Below the pieces are notes generated by a model, which was not told the DNA's origin, did not search any database, and was given only the letters and a program-made list of their open reading frames with translations. A program made the position numbers and the translations under genes. A DNA stretch of 41,813 bases, taken from the NCBI GenBank assembly GCA_017854855.1, contig JAFMGZ010000020.1:1-41813 (forward strand), read 5' to 3'. Origin of the DNA: Sulfitobacter sp. (lineage in GTDB: Bacteria > Pseudomonadota > Alphaproteobacteria > Rhodobacterales > Rhodobacteraceae). Below are positions 25,505 to 34,897 of the stretch, piece by piece (positions within the stretch are counted from its first letter, which is position 1; each line of letters begins with the position of its first letter).

Positions 25505-28276
25505 ATGCCAGTTGCATCCCCTTTGGGCGCACAGATCCCCCAAGATCTGATCTGTGCGCCCGAGCTGATTTTTGATCCCTCCAGCGTCGCAACGGAAATT
25601 GCCGCAGCCTGTGCCGAACTCCCACTCGCTAAGCAGCGCGCGGCCGCCGTAAAAATCCTCAATACCGCGCAGAAACGTGGCCGCGAACAGATCGCGCAGG
25701 CCTTTGCCGCATCACCTTTTGACGCACGTGGCATGACGCGCGCCTATACCTATCTGACGGATCAGCTGGTCCTAGCCACGCTGCGGTTTTCAGTAGATGT
25801 GCTGCATCCCAAACCCAACCCGACAGAAAGCGAAAAACTGTCTGTGATCGCGGTTGGGGGCTATGGCCGGGGTGAAATGGCCCCGTTTTCCGATGTCGAT
25901 CTGCTGTTCCTGATCCCCTACAAGGCGACCGGCTGGACCGAAAGCGTTGTGGAAAGCATGCTTTATATGCTGTGGGACATGAAACTGAAGGTCGGCCATT
26001 CGACCCGCACGATCAAGGATTGCATCCGCCTGGGAGCCGAGGATTTCACGATCCAGACGGCCCTGCTGGAGCACCGTTTTGTCGCCGGTGATCACAAGCT
26101 GGCGGTCAAGCTGCGCAAAGACCTGAACCGGGATCTGTTTTCCGGCACCGGCACCGATTTCATCGAAGCAAAGCTGGAAGAGCGGGACCGGCGGCACGAA
26201 AAGCAAGGTCAGCGCTATGTGGTTGAACCCAATGTGAAAGAAGGCAAAGGCGGTCTGCGTGACCTGCATTCGCTGTTCTGGATCGCGAAATATATCTACA
26301 AGGTCGACAAAGTTTCAGATCTGGTAGGCAAAGGCGTCTTTCGGGCTGAAGAGTACGACACTTTTCAGGCGGCAGAGGATTTTCTCTGGGCCGTGCGGGG
26401 GCACCTGCATCTGCTGACAGGGCGCGCGACAGAGCAGTTGACCTTCGACATGCAGGCACAGGTCGCCAATGCAATGGGATACGAGGACAACGGCGGCAGG
26501 CGCGGTGTCGAAATCTTTATGCAGGCGTTCTTTCGCCATGCCACAACGGTGGGCGACCTGACCCGCATTTTCCTCAGCAGTCTCGAAGCACTTCATGTGA
26601 AGGCGGAGCCATTGCTGGAACGCATCTTTCGCCGCAAGCGCAAGGTCAAAGACGGTTACGAGGTGGTGCACAACAGGCTTTCCGTGCAGGATGAAGCCAG
26701 TTTTCTGGCAAACAAGCTGAACCTGCTGCGCATCTTCGAAGAGGCGCTGCGCACGGGCATGTTGATCCATCCCGATGCGATGCGGCTGATCAAGGCCAAT
26801 CTGAAATTGATCGACGACCAGATGCGCACCGACCCCGAGGCACAGCGCATTTTCTATGACCTTCTGCTGAAACATGGCAACCCGGAACGGGCCCTGCGGC
26901 GGATGAACGAACTGGGGGTGCTTGCCGCCTTTATCCCCGAGTTTGAACCGATCGTGGCCATGATGCAGTTCAACATGTACCACAGCTATACGGTGGATGA
27001 ACATATCATCCAGACCATCGCCAACCTTGCGATGATCGAGAAAAATGAACTGCAAGAAGAACTGCCTGTCGCCTCATCGATCCTTGAACGCGGTGTGAAC
27101 CGCAAGGTTCTGTATACGGCGCTTTTGTTGCATGACATCGGCAAGGGGCAGCCGGAGGATCATTCTATCCTTGGTGCGCGGATCGTGCGCAAGGTGGCCC
27201 CGCGCCTGGGGCTCAAGCAGGACGAAGTCGATACGGTAGAATGGCTGGTGCGGTATCACCTTTTGATGTCCGATATGGCACAGAAACGCGACATCGCCGA
27301 TCCACGCACCGTTCGTGATTTCGCCAAGGCCGTGCAGACCGTCAAGCGGCTGGATCTGCTCTGTGTACTGACGGTCTGTGACATACGTGGCGTGGGCCCG
27401 AACACCTGGAACAACTGGAAGGCCGTGCTGATCCGCGCTCTTTACCGCCAGACAGAACGCGCGCTTGAAACCGGTCTCGAAGACCTGAACCGCGAGAACC
27501 GCGGGGCTGAGGCAAAGAAAGCGCTGCGCGACGCCCTTGCGGAATGGCCACGCAAGGATCTGCAGATTGAGACTGCGCGCCATTATGACCCCTATTGGCA
27601 GGGCCTGCATGTCACGGCCCATGTCGCCTTTGCCGAGCTGCTGCGCGGCATTGGCGAGGGTGACGTGCGCATTGATCTGCACCCCGACGAAGACAGGGAT
27701 GCGACCCGGGCGTGTTTTGTGATGTCTGATCATCCCGGCATCTTTGCGCGGCTGGCCGGTGCCCTGGCATTGGTCGGCGCGAATGTCGTGGATGCGCGCA
27801 GCTATACCACCAAGGACGGCTATGTCACCGATGCCTTCTGGATTCAGGATTCCGAAGGCAATGCCTATGAAGCCAACAAACTGCCCCGTCTGCGTCAGAT
27901 GATCGAAAAGACCCTGCGCGGCGAAGTCGTCGCTCGTGAGGCGCTGAAATCCCGTGACAAGGTCAAGAAGCGTGAGAAGGCCTTTAGGGTGCCGACCCAT
28001 ATCACCTTTGATAACGAAGGGTCCGAGATCTATACGATCATCGAAGTCGACACCCGCGACCGGCCCGGATTGTTGTATGATCTGGCCCGGACATTGGCCG
28101 ATTCAAACGTCTATATCGCCAATGCGGTGATTGCGACCTACGGCGAACAGGTGGTCGACACCTTCTATGTCAAAGACATGTTTGGGCTGAAATATTACTC
28201 TGAAAGCAAGCAAAAGACGCTGGAAAAGCGTCTGCGGGAGGCGATTTCGGACGGTGTGGAGCGGGCCAAGGACTGA
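25505..28276 (+). CDS. glnD: Bifunctional uridylyltransferase/uridylyl-removing enzyme GlnD
   Basis: GlnD senses glutamine and uridylylates or deuridylylates PII proteins, setting nitrogen metabolism. The 923-residue protein has the nucleotidyltransferase motif GGYGRGEMAPFSDVDLLF (about residues 116-133). A GlnD-specific PII-uridylyltransferase region and an HD hydrolase (LLLHDIGKGQPEDHS) follow, then two ACT domains (SDHPGIFARLAGAL and TRDRPGLLYDLART). The ATG at 25505 lies 13 bp after the lipoprotein gene; in-frame TTG codons at 25472 and 25493 are less likely starts. Cotranscription with the lipoprotein gene is probable. Confidence 0.97.
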   Translation: MPVASPLGAQIPQDLICAPELIFDPSSVATEIAAACAELPLAKQRAAAVKILNTAQKRGREQIAQAFAASPFDARGMTRAYTYLTDQLVLATLRFSVDVLHPKPNPTESEKLSVIAVGGYGRGEMAPFSDVDLLFLIPYKATGWTESVVESMLYMLWDMKLKVGHSTRTIKDCIRLGAEDFTIQTALLEHRFVAGDHKLAVKLRKDLNRDLFSGTGTDFIEAKLEERDRRHEKQGQRYVVEPNVKEGKGGLRDLHSLFWIAKYIYKVDKVSDLVGKGVFRAEEYDTFQAAEDFLWAVRGHLHLLTGRATEQLTFDMQAQVANAMGYEDNGGRRGVEIFMQAFFRHATTVGDLTRIFLSSLEALHVKAEPLLERIFRRKRKVKDGYEVVHNRLSVQDEASFLANKLNLLRIFEEALRTGMLIHPDAMRLIKANLKLIDDQMRTDPEAQRIFYDLLLKHGNPERALRRMNELGVLAAFIPEFEPIVAMMQFNMYHSYTVDEHIIQTIANLAMIEKNELQEELPVASSILERGVNRKVLYTALLLHDIGKGQPEDHSILGARIVRKVAPRLGLKQDEVDTVEWLVRYHLLMSDMAQKRDIADPRTVRDFAKAVQTVKRLDLLCVLTVCDIRGVGPNTWNNWKAVLIRALYRQTERALETGLEDLNRENRGAEAKKALRDALAEWPRKDLQIETARHYDPYWQGLHVTAHVAFAELLRGIGEGDVRIDLHPDEDRDATRACFVMSDHPGIFARLAGALALVGANVVDARSYTTKDGYVTDAFWIQDSEGNAYEANKLPRLRQMIEKTLRGEVVAREALKSRDKVKKREKAFRVPTHITFDNEGSEIYTIIEVDTRDRPGLLYDLARTLADSNVYIANAVIATYGEQVVDTFYVKDMFGLKYYSESKQKTLEKRLREAISDGVERAKD

Positions 28277-28423
28277 CTTGCCGCCTGACTGCGCGCTCAG
28301 CGCAGATCGCGATAGGTCTGCGCCCTGACGTCGCATCGCCCGGATTTGTCCGTAACCTGATGCAGATTGCATGGCCACCTGCCCCGCGCTAAGGCTGGTC
28401 CGGGCTTATATAAAAGGCACCCC

Positions 28424-29965
28424 ATGAAACCTATTCGCCTCATGTCCGGTTTTTTCACTGTCGGCGTCTGGACGCTGCTGTCGCGTGTGTTGGGGTTCAT
28501 CCGCGAAATGCTGCTGCTGTCGCTGATTGGCCCTGGCCCGGTCATGGATGCCTTTGTCGCGGCCTTTCGTCTGCCCAATATGTTTCGCCGTTTCTTTGCC
28601 GAGGGCGCGTTTAACGCGGCCTTCGTGCCCATGTTCGCCAAAAAGCTCGAAGGCGAAGAGGGTGCTGGCAAGTTCGCGCAGGATGCCTTTAACGGACTGG
28701 CGCTGGCCGTTCTGTTTCTGGTTGGGCTTGGCATGGTTTTCATGCCCGGTTTCGTCTGGCTGACGGCCGAAGGTTTCTCTGGGGATGACCGGTTTGATTT
28801 GACCGTAGGCTTTGGGCGGATCGTCTTTCCCTATATTCTGTTCATGTCGCTGGCGGCACTTTTCTCTGGCATCCTGAACGCAACGGGCCGGTTTGCCGTG
28901 GCTGCCGCAGCACCCGTCTTGCTCAATATTTTCGTGATCGCAGCCATGGTCACCGGTGCGCTGACCGGCGGGGCGGTGATCAATTGGCTGATCTGGTCGA
29001 TTCCTTTGGCAGGGGTGGCGCAACTGGCCCTGACCTGGCGGGCGGCAGCGCAGGCAGGTTTTGCCCTGCGCCTGTCACGGCCACGCTGGACCCCGGATAT
29101 GAAAGCGATGCTGGTGATCGCGCTGCCTGCGGCCTTGGCGTCGGGTGTGATGCAGATCAATCTGGTGGTCGGACAGTTGGTGGCCAGCCAGTATGACAAT
29201 GCCGTGTCATGGCTGTTTGCCGCGGACCGTCTGTATCAGCTGCCGCTGGGCGTTGTGGGCATTGCCGTTGGGATCGTTTTGCTGCCTGATTTGTCGCGTC
29301 GCTTGCGGGCGGGCGACGATGACGGTGCGCATAATGCGCTCAGCCGGGCCGCCGAGATATCATTGGTGCTGACGATCCCCTCAGCCATCGCGCTGATGGT
29401 GGTGCCGCAAACGCTTGTTTCGGTGCTGTTTGAACGCGGCGCATCGGATGTGGATGATACAGCAGCAATTGCCACTGCGGTGGCTGTCTATGCCTTGGGG
29501 CTGCCAGCTTTCGTGCTGCAAAAGGTGCTGCAGCCCGTCTATTTTGCCCGCGAGGACACGCGCCGCCCGTTTCACTTTGCCGTCGTGGCGATGGTCGTGA
29601 ATGTCGTGCTTGCCGTGGGCCTTGCGCCCTTTATCGGCTGGATTGCCCCCGCGATTGCGACCACCGTGGCAGGCTGGGCCATGGTGGCCTGTCTGGCGCT
29701 TGGTGCGCGCCGCTATGGCGCGGCGGCGAAATTCGACGCGCGGTTCCACAAACGCATCTGGCGGATCATTGCCGCCGCTGTGGTGATGGGCGTGGCGCTG
29801 GTGATGGGCGATGCCCTGCTTGAGACGCTGCTGAACACGCCCTGGTGGCGCGGTCTGGGGCTGCTCTTGTTGATTGGCATCGGTGCGTTTAGCTTTTTCT
29901 CAGCCGGGCAACTCTTGGGTGCCCTGCGCCTGTCTGAGTTCCGTGCAGCCTTTCGCCGCCAGTGA
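28424..29965 (+). CDS. murJ: Lipid II flippase MurJ (MviN)
   Basis: MurJ flips lipid II across the inner membrane for peptidoglycan synthesis. The 513-residue protein has about fourteen membrane helices. The family hallmark is FRRFFAEGAFNAAFVP, with a preceding SRVLGFIREMLLLS. The start MKPIRLMSGFFTVG follows AAAAGG. The 147-bp gap after glnD holds a small hairpin (CTGCGC/GCGCAG around 28290) but no clear promoter. It ends only 12 bp from the convergent rhomboid gene. Confidence 0.97.
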   Translation: MKPIRLMSGFFTVGVWTLLSRVLGFIREMLLLSLIGPGPVMDAFVAAFRLPNMFRRFFAEGAFNAAFVPMFAKKLEGEEGAGKFAQDAFNGLALAVLFLVGLGMVFMPGFVWLTAEGFSGDDRFDLTVGFGRIVFPYILFMSLAALFSGILNATGRFAVAAAAPVLLNIFVIAAMVTGALTGGAVINWLIWSIPLAGVAQLALTWRAAAQAGFALRLSRPRWTPDMKAMLVIALPAALASGVMQINLVVGQLVASQYDNAVSWLFAADRLYQLPLGVVGIAVGIVLLPDLSRRLRAGDDDGAHNALSRAAEISLVLTIPSAIALMVVPQTLVSVLFERGASDVDDTAAIATAVAVYALGLPAFVLQKVLQPVYFAREDTRRPFHFAVVAMVVNVVLAVGLAPFIGWIAPAIATTVAGWAMVACLALGARRYGAAAKFDARFHKRIWRIIAAAVVMGVALVMGDALLETLLNTPWWRGLGLLLLIGIGAFSFFSAGQLLGALRLSEFRAAFRRQ

Positions 29966-29977
29966 ACCGCAGCCCCC

Positions 29978-30664
29978 TTAACGCCGGTTTAGCGCGCTGC
30001 GAATGCGGTGCCATTCACCGGGTGCAAAGACAAAGCACAGGCCAAAACCGATAAAGAACCCGGCCAGTTCCGCCACCCATTGCAATCCCACCTCAAAAAA
30101 GATGCCCCAGACCAGCTGGATACCCATCAAGAAGGCGATCAGCGTAAAGGCGCGGTATTGCTGTGCCCCGGTCCCCGCCAGCTGCCGCCACATCACAAAG
30201 GAAAAGCCCCCGATCAGCCCGTAGACACTGGGATAGGCCCCAACCAGCCACGCCGGATCATCAAGCAGCAAACCATAGGCCAGGGCACCGCCTGCGCCTG
30301 CCAGTACAAAGATCACCGCGAATGTCACGGGTCCCATGGTTTCGGTCACCAGCTTGCCCAGCGCCAGCAACAACACCATCGCAAAAAGGCTATGGGTAAA
30401 ACCCAGATGCACAAAGGGATAGCTGAACAGCCGCATCACTTCGGCCATGGGCCAAATGCCATTGGCCACCATCCAGTCAAGGATCTGACCAGAGAAACCA
30501 TGATCCCGGATCAGCCCAAGCCGCCAGCCCACGGCACCGGGGCCGCCAATGATGCCAGCCTCACCCAAAGAAAGCCCCGCCTCAACCCCGGCGATGGCCA
30601 GAAAGGTCAGGATCACGATTGGGGGCAGCGGATTGATCGGCGGTTGGAAGTCGGGGTCTTGCAT
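29978..30664 (-). CDS. Rhomboid-fold membrane protein lacking catalytic residues (pseudo-rhomboid)
   Basis: This 228-residue membrane protein has six or so helices in the rhomboid pattern (HLGFTHSLF in TM2, LVGAYPSVYGLIG in TM4, WVAELAGFFIG in TM6). Aligned by eye with GlpG, the catalytic serine is Tyr144 (GxSG has become A-Y-P-S). The catalytic histidine is Glu199, and the oxyanion asparagine is Ala95. Proteolysis is therefore unlikely; binding or chaperoning of membrane proteins, as in iRhoms and derlins, is an inference. Automated annotation would call it an intramembrane serine protease. AGGAG precedes the ATG. It is convergent with murJ and divergent from trpS. Confidence 0.88.
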   Translation of the reverse strand: MQDPDFQPPINPLPPIVILTFLAIAGVEAGLSLGEAGIIGGPGAVGWRLGLIRDHGFSGQILDWMVANGIWPMAEVMRLFSYPFVHLGFTHSLFAMVLLLALGKLVTETMGPVTFAVIFVLAGAGGALAYGLLLDDPAWLVGAYPSVYGLIGGFSFVMWRQLAGTGAQQYRAFTLIAFLMGIQLVWGIFFEVGLQWVAELAGFFIGFGLCFVFAPGEWHRIRSALNRR

Positions 30665-30738
30665 GGGCGCTCCTTGACGCGAGGAAGCCCCATGAGTAAG
30701 CCCTCCGCAGCCGCATATCCAGCCCCAGAGGTCCGCTC

Positions 30739-31755
30739 ATGTCAGACAATAGTTTCACACCCCGCGTTTTTTCCGGCATCCAGCCCTCGGGTGGGCTGAC
30801 GCTGGGCAATTATCTGGGCGCGATCAAACGCTTCGTGACCATGCAGGACGACGCTTTTGAAACGATCTATTGCATGGTCGATCTACATGCGATCACCGTC
30901 TGGCAGGACCCAAAGGATCTGGCCCATAACACCCGCGAGCTGGCGGCTGGTTTCATTGCCTCGGGCATCAGCCCTGAAAAATCCATATTGATCAATCAGT
31001 CGCAGGTGCCTGAACATGCGCAACTGGGCTGGATCTTTAACTGCGTGGCGCGGATGGGCTGGATGGGTCGGATGACCCAGTTCAAGGACAAGGCGGGCAA
31101 GAATACCGAAAACGTGTCGCTTGGCCTGTTTGGCTACCCGGCCTTGATGGCGGCCGATATCCTGATCTACCACGCGACACATGTGCCTGTGGGCGAGGAT
31201 CAGAAACAGCACCTGGAACTGACCCGCGACATCGCGGCAAAGTTCAACCATGACTACGGCGTTGATTTCTTTCCCATTACGGAGCCTGTGATCGAAGGGG
31301 CCGCCACCCGCGTGATGTCCCTGCGCGACGGCTCCAAGAAAATGTCCAAGTCTGACCCGTCGGACGCCAGCCGCATCAATATGACCGATGACGCAGACGC
31401 CATCGCCAAGAAGATCCGCAAGGCCAAGACAGACCCAGACGCGCTGCCCTCAGAGGCCGCCGGGCTGGCGGACCGTCCAGAGGCGCGCAATCTGGTCAAT
31501 ATCTTTGCAGCCCTAAGCGACCAAACAGTTGATCAGGTCCTGGCAGAAGTCGGCGGTCAGCAATTTGGCGCGTTCAAGCCGCTCTTGGCCGATCTTGCCG
31601 TGTCCAAACTGGGTCCCATCTCGACCGAGATGGCCCGCCTGATGGACGATCCGGCAGAGATTGACCGTATCCTTGCCAGAGGCGCGCTTCAGGCGCGCGA
31701 GATCACGGCACCCATCCTCAAGCGGACCTATGAAATCGTGGGCATGGTTGGCTGA
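30739..31755 (+). CDS. trpS: Tryptophan--tRNA ligase
   Basis: This class I aminoacyl-tRNA synthetase of 338 residues charges tRNA-Trp. The HIGH-equivalent is in [14 protein letters not shown] and the KMSKS loop in [15 protein letters not shown]. Other conserved parts include [15 protein letters not shown] and [16 protein letters not shown]. It is divergent from the pseudo-rhomboid across 74 bp and followed by a clear terminator. Confidence 0.98.
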   Translation: MSDNSFTPRVFSGIQPSGGLTLGNYLGAIKRFVTMQDDAFETIYCMVDLHAITVWQDPKDLAHNTRELAAGFIASGISPEKSILINQSQVPEHAQLGWIFNCVARMGWMGRMTQFKDKAGKNTENVSLGLFGYPALMAADILIYHATHVPVGEDQKQHLELTRDIAAKFNHDYGVDFFPITEPVIEGAATRVMSLRDGSKKMSKSDPSDASRINMTDDADAIAKKIRKAKTDPDALPSEAAGLADRPEARNLVNIFAALSDQTVDQVLAEVGGQQFGAFKPLLADLAVSKLGPISTEMARLMDDPAEIDRILARGALQAREITAPILKRTYEIVGMVG

Positions 31756-31763
31756 TAGGCCCG

Positions 31764-31790
31764 GTAAGGTGGGTGCCTCGCCCACCTTAC
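31764..31790 (+). terminator. Terminator after trpS
   Basis: GTAAGGTGGG (31764-31773) and CCCACCTTAC (31781-31790) form a perfect 10-bp stem with a 7-nt loop, 8 nt past the trpS stop. No U-run follows. The TAAGGTGG core resembles the hairpin after the VOC gene at 32389. Confidence 0.65.
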
Positions 31791-31881
31791 AACATCTGCG
31801 CACAGCACCTCTGCATGATCTGCGATTGATGCGCGCCCGCACGTGTCTTTATCGTCGGGACATCATCAAAAGAGGTACACG

Positions 31882-32388
31882 ATGACCCAGTACAATCCAT
31901 CTACCCATCCGTCTGCTCATCCGTCTGTCGGACATATCCATCTGCGGGTTGCAGATATTGAACGTTCTATCCGTTTCTACCGCGATCTGCTGGGGTTTTC
32001 CCTGAATGCGCAACTTGGAAATGAGGCCGCATTCTTGGGTGCGGGCGGCTATCACCACCATATCGGCCTGAACACCTGGCAAAGCGCGGGGGCAACGCCA
32101 CCGCCTGCAGGGCATACCGGGCTTTACCACGCCGCTTTCCTTTACCCCGACCGGGCCGCCTTGGGCCAGGTGATCCAGCGGGTTCTGGATGCGGGCGTCC
32201 CGTTGGACGGTGCCGCAGATCACGGCGTCAGCGAGGCGGTATATCTGCGCGACCCCGATCAAAACGGCGTAGAGCTGTACCGTGACCTCCCCGCTGCGGA
32301 CTGGCCCCGCGATGCCGATGGCAATCTGCGGATGTACAATGCACCACTGGATGTGGCCGCGCTGCTGGCCGAGGCCGCCAAAGCGTAA
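31882..32388 (+). CDS. VOC family protein (catechol-2,3-dioxygenase-like)
   Basis: This 168-residue vicinal-oxygen-chelate protein begins after AAAGAGG. The first module shows GHIHLRVADIERSIRFYRDLLGF. A second part, LYHAAFLYPDRAAL, leads into DPDQNGVELYRD, the usual second His and terminal Glu ligands. It resembles CatE-type extradiol dioxygenases, which are normally longer, so this may be one half-length unit. Substrate is unknown. It is flanked by terminator hairpins and appears monocistronic. Confidence 0.88.
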   Translation: MTQYNPSTHPSAHPSVGHIHLRVADIERSIRFYRDLLGFSLNAQLGNEAAFLGAGGYHHHIGLNTWQSAGATPPPAGHTGLYHAAFLYPDRAALGQVIQRVLDAGVPLDGAADHGVSEAVYLRDPDQNGVELYRDLPAADWPRDADGNLRMYNAPLDVAALLAEAAKA

Positions 32389-32407
32389 GGTGGAGGCCTC
32401 CTCCACC
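32389..32407 (+). terminator. Terminator after the VOC gene
   Basis: GGTGGAGG (32389-32396) pairs perfectly with CCTCCACC (32400-32407) around a 3-nt loop, beginning immediately after the TAA stop. There is no U-run. The stop-plus-stem context TAAGGTGG matches the trpS terminator. Confidence 0.55.
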
Positions 32408-32488
32408 CTGCCTGCCCATGACACGCCAGCCATGGACAATCCGTTCTGCGTCCGCCAATTTCTCAACGCAGCTTGAGGGAGCGTGACC

Positions 32489-33595
32489 ATGGCCACCGGA
32501 TTTTTTTGGGACGAACATTGCTTTTGGCATGCGGGCGGCAACTATGCCTTCCTGCTGCATGTCGGCGGGCTGGTTCAGCCGCTTGCCGCAGGTGGCCTGC
32601 CAGAAAGCCCAGAGACAAAACGCCGTCTGAAAAACCTGATGGATGTCACCGGCCTGACCGCCGAACTGGCCGCCCAAAGCGCGCCCCCCGCCACCCGGCA
32701 GATGTTGCAGCGGGTGCATCCGGCGAGCTATCTCGATGCCTTCAAATCGGTGTCGGACGCCGGCGGTGGCGAGATTGGCCATCATGCCCCCTTTGCCCAT
32801 GGCGGCTACGAGATCGCGGCCCTCTCGGCTGGTCTGGCCGTGGCGGCGGTGGATGCTGTCGCCATGGGCCAGCTTGACAATGCCTATGCGCTCAGCCGCC
32901 CGCCCGGTCATCACTGTACCGCTGACGCGCCACAGGGCTTCTGCCTGATGGCCAATATCGCCATCGCCATCGAAGCGGCAAAGGCCAAGGGCGTGGTCAA
33001 TCGGGTGGCCGTGGTGGACTGGGACGTGCACCACGGCAATGGCACCGAAGCCATCTTTTATGACCGCGACGATGTGCTGACCATCTCGCTGCACCAAGAA
33101 GGCAATTACCCGATGCATTCAGGGGCCCTTGCGGACCGTGGCGCGGGTGCGGGCGAAGGCCATAACATCAACCTGCCGCTTCATGCCGGGGCGGGTCACA
33201 CCGCCTATCTGCACGCCATGGACCGTGTCGTGATCCCCGCACTTGAGCGGTTCAAACCCGATATGATCATTGTCGCCTGCGGGTATGACGCCGCTGCCGT
33301 AGACCCTCTGGCGCGGATGCTCGCGACCGCCGATACCTTTGGCAGCATGACCCAAAGGATCAAGCAAGCAGCCGAACGCCTGTGCGACGGCAAGCTGGTT
33401 CTGGTCCATGAGGGCGGCTATTCCGAAGTTTATGTTCCCTTTTGCGGCCATGCCACATTGAGTGCTCTGGCGGGCAGCAGCATCCATGCCCCCGACCCGA
33501 TGGCAGACTCGCTGAACCATCGCCAACCCTCTCCCGATTTTGACGCATTCCTGCGCCAGTCCATCGACAAGATGGCAAGCCAACTGGATTTATAA
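32489..33595 (+). CDS. Class II histone deacetylase-like amidohydrolase
   Basis: This 368-residue zinc amidohydrolase belongs to the arginase/deacetylase superfamily. Bacterial members deacetylate polyamines or other N-acetyl substrates. Motifs are RPPGHHCTADAPQGFCLMAN, the zinc-ligand DWDVHHGNG, ACGYDAAAVDPLARM and the class II Tyr motif HEGGYSE. The ATG at 32489 has GAGGGAG at proper spacing; a GTG at 32483 is too close to it. The nitroreductase gene follows after 4 bp, so the two are likely cotranscribed. Substrate is not deducible. Confidence 0.93.
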   Translation: MATGFFWDEHCFWHAGGNYAFLLHVGGLVQPLAAGGLPESPETKRRLKNLMDVTGLTAELAAQSAPPATRQMLQRVHPASYLDAFKSVSDAGGGEIGHHAPFAHGGYEIAALSAGLAVAAVDAVAMGQLDNAYALSRPPGHHCTADAPQGFCLMANIAIAIEAAKAKGVVNRVAVVDWDVHHGNGTEAIFYDRDDVLTISLHQEGNYPMHSGALADRGAGAGEGHNINLPLHAGAGHTAYLHAMDRVVIPALERFKPDMIIVACGYDAAAVDPLARMLATADTFGSMTQRIKQAAERLCDGKLVLVHEGGYSEVYVPFCGHATLSALAGSSIHAPDPMADSLNHRQPSPDFDAFLRQSIDKMASQLDL

Positions 33596-33599
33596 GCCA

Positions 33600-34178
33600 A
33601 TGCCTACCCCCAATCCCCACGCCCTGGAGTTCCTTCAGACCCGCCGCTCGCGGCCAGCCAAGACGCTGACGACCCCGGTGCCCGACCGCGCGGCCCTGCT
33701 GCCCCTGCTGACCGCCGCCGCACGCAGCCCTGATCATGGCAAGCTGGAGCCCTGGCGCTTTATCGTGATCGAAAAGCCCGCCATGGCCCGTATCGCGGAT
33801 GTCGCCCAGCGCCGGGCAGAGGTCTTGGCGCTGGACCCTGACCAGACGGCAAAGGGGCGCGGCCAATATGATGCAGGCAACCTTGCCGTGGTGGTGGTTG
33901 AGGTGGAAAAACCTTCGGAAAAAATCCCGGTGCTGGAACAGACCTATTCCGCAGGTGCCGTTTGCCTTGCACTGCTCAATGCCGCGCTTGCGGCGGGTTG
34001 GGGGGCAAATTGGCTCAGCGGCTGGCCCTCGCATGACCGTGGCTTCATGACCGAAGCCTTTGATCTGGCCGCGCATGAAAGGATCGCAGGCATCATCCAT
34101 ATCGGCACCGAAACCAGCGCGCCACCAGACCGTCCGCGCCCAGATGTCCAAGGGATCACCACATGGCTGTCGGATTGA
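33600..34178 (+). CDS. Nitroreductase family protein
   Basis: This 192-residue FMN-dependent oxidoreductase-like protein has the N-terminal TRRSRPAKTLTTPVPDR segment and AARSPDHGKLEPWRF, where the family binds FMN phosphate and ring. GWGANWLSGWPSHD lies in the second half, and IIHIGTE near the C-terminus. It resembles the short YdjA-type subgroup. It sits 4 bp after the deacetylase gene and overlaps the next gene by 16 bp, implying a three-gene operon. The start MPTPNPHAL is chosen by homology. Confidence 0.92.
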   Translation: MPTPNPHALEFLQTRRSRPAKTLTTPVPDRAALLPLLTAAARSPDHGKLEPWRFIVIEKPAMARIADVAQRRAEVLALDPDQTAKGRGQYDAGNLAVVVVEVEKPSEKIPVLEQTYSAGAVCLALLNAALAAGWGANWLSGWPSHDRGFMTEAFDLAAHERIAGIIHIGTETSAPPDRPRPDVQGITTWLSD

Positions 34179-34897
34179 TATTCCGGTCCTTTCTGCTGGC
34201 CGTCGGACAATTGTCGGACCCGCGTTTTCGCCGCGTCTTCTTTCTGGGGATCGGACTGGCGCTGGCCTTGCTGATTGGCTTTACCGCCGGTTTCACATGG
34301 CTGACAGATCGGATCACCCCGGATGACATCTGGTTGCCGGTTCTGGGCGAGGTCCAGTGGCTTGATGATCTGTTGTCCTGGGGGGCGGCCTTTTTGGTGC
34401 TCTTTTTGTCGATGTTCCTGATGATCCCCGTTGCCTCTGCGATCACGTCGATGTTCTTGGATGATGTGGCCCGCGCCGTCGAAGACAAGCATTTTCCTCA
34501 CCTGCCGCAGCCCCAGGCCGTCCCCTTTGGCGAAGCCCTGCGCGATACGGTCAATTTTCTTGGGGTTCTGGTGGGTGCGAACCTGGTCGCGATCGTGCTT
34601 TATCTGATCTTGGCACCGGCGGCGATTTTCATCTTTTGGGGGTTGAACGGGTTCTTGCTGGGACGGGAATATTTCACCATGGTCGCCATCCGCTGGGTCG
34701 GCCGCGCCGAGGCCAAAAGGCTTCGGCGCAAGTTCATCGGCACCATCTGGATGGCCGGCACGCTGATGGCCATCCCGCTGTCGGTGCCGCTATTGAACCT
34801 TGTGATCCCGATCCTGGGTGCGGCAACCTTTACCCATCTATTTCACGACCTGACCATGCGCCCGCGCGAAACAGGCTTTCGATCTGATCAACGGTGA
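34163..34897 (+). CDS. EI24/CysZ-like membrane protein
   Basis: This 244-residue membrane protein has about four to six hydrophobic segments (FLGIGLALALLIGFTAGF, WGAAFLVLFLSMFLMIPVA, LGVLVGANLVAIVLYLIL, LMAIPLSVPLLNLVIPIL). The motif NGFLLGREYFTMVAIR is typical of EI24-domain proteins. CysZ relatives carry sulfate, but no cysteine or sulfate genes are nearby, so a transport role is unproven. The start overlaps the nitroreductase by 16 bp, and its last 68 bp overlap the convergent DUF1467 gene. Confidence 0.88.
   Translation: MAVGLIFRSFLLAVGQLSDPRFRRVFFLGIGLALALLIGFTAGFTWLTDRITPDDIWLPVLGEVQWLDDLLSWGAAFLVLFLSMFLMIPVASAITSMFLDDVARAVEDKHFPHLPQPQAVPFGEALRDTVNFLGVLVGANLVAIVLYLILAPAAIFIFWGLNGFLLGREYFTMVAIRWVGRAEAKRLRRKFIGTIWMAGTLMAIPLSVPLLNLVIPILGAATFTHLFHDLTMRPRETGFRSDQR

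Noticed and set aside
29978..30664. Active intramembrane serine protease
   Set aside because: The fold is rhomboid but Ser, His and Asn positions are Tyr144, Glu199 and Ala95.
31882..32388. Same function for the three VOC-fold proteins (4360, 31882, 35127)
   Set aside because: They share only the fold; lengths, ligand contexts and neighbours differ, and only the gene at 35127 has methylmalonyl-CoA epimerase signatures.
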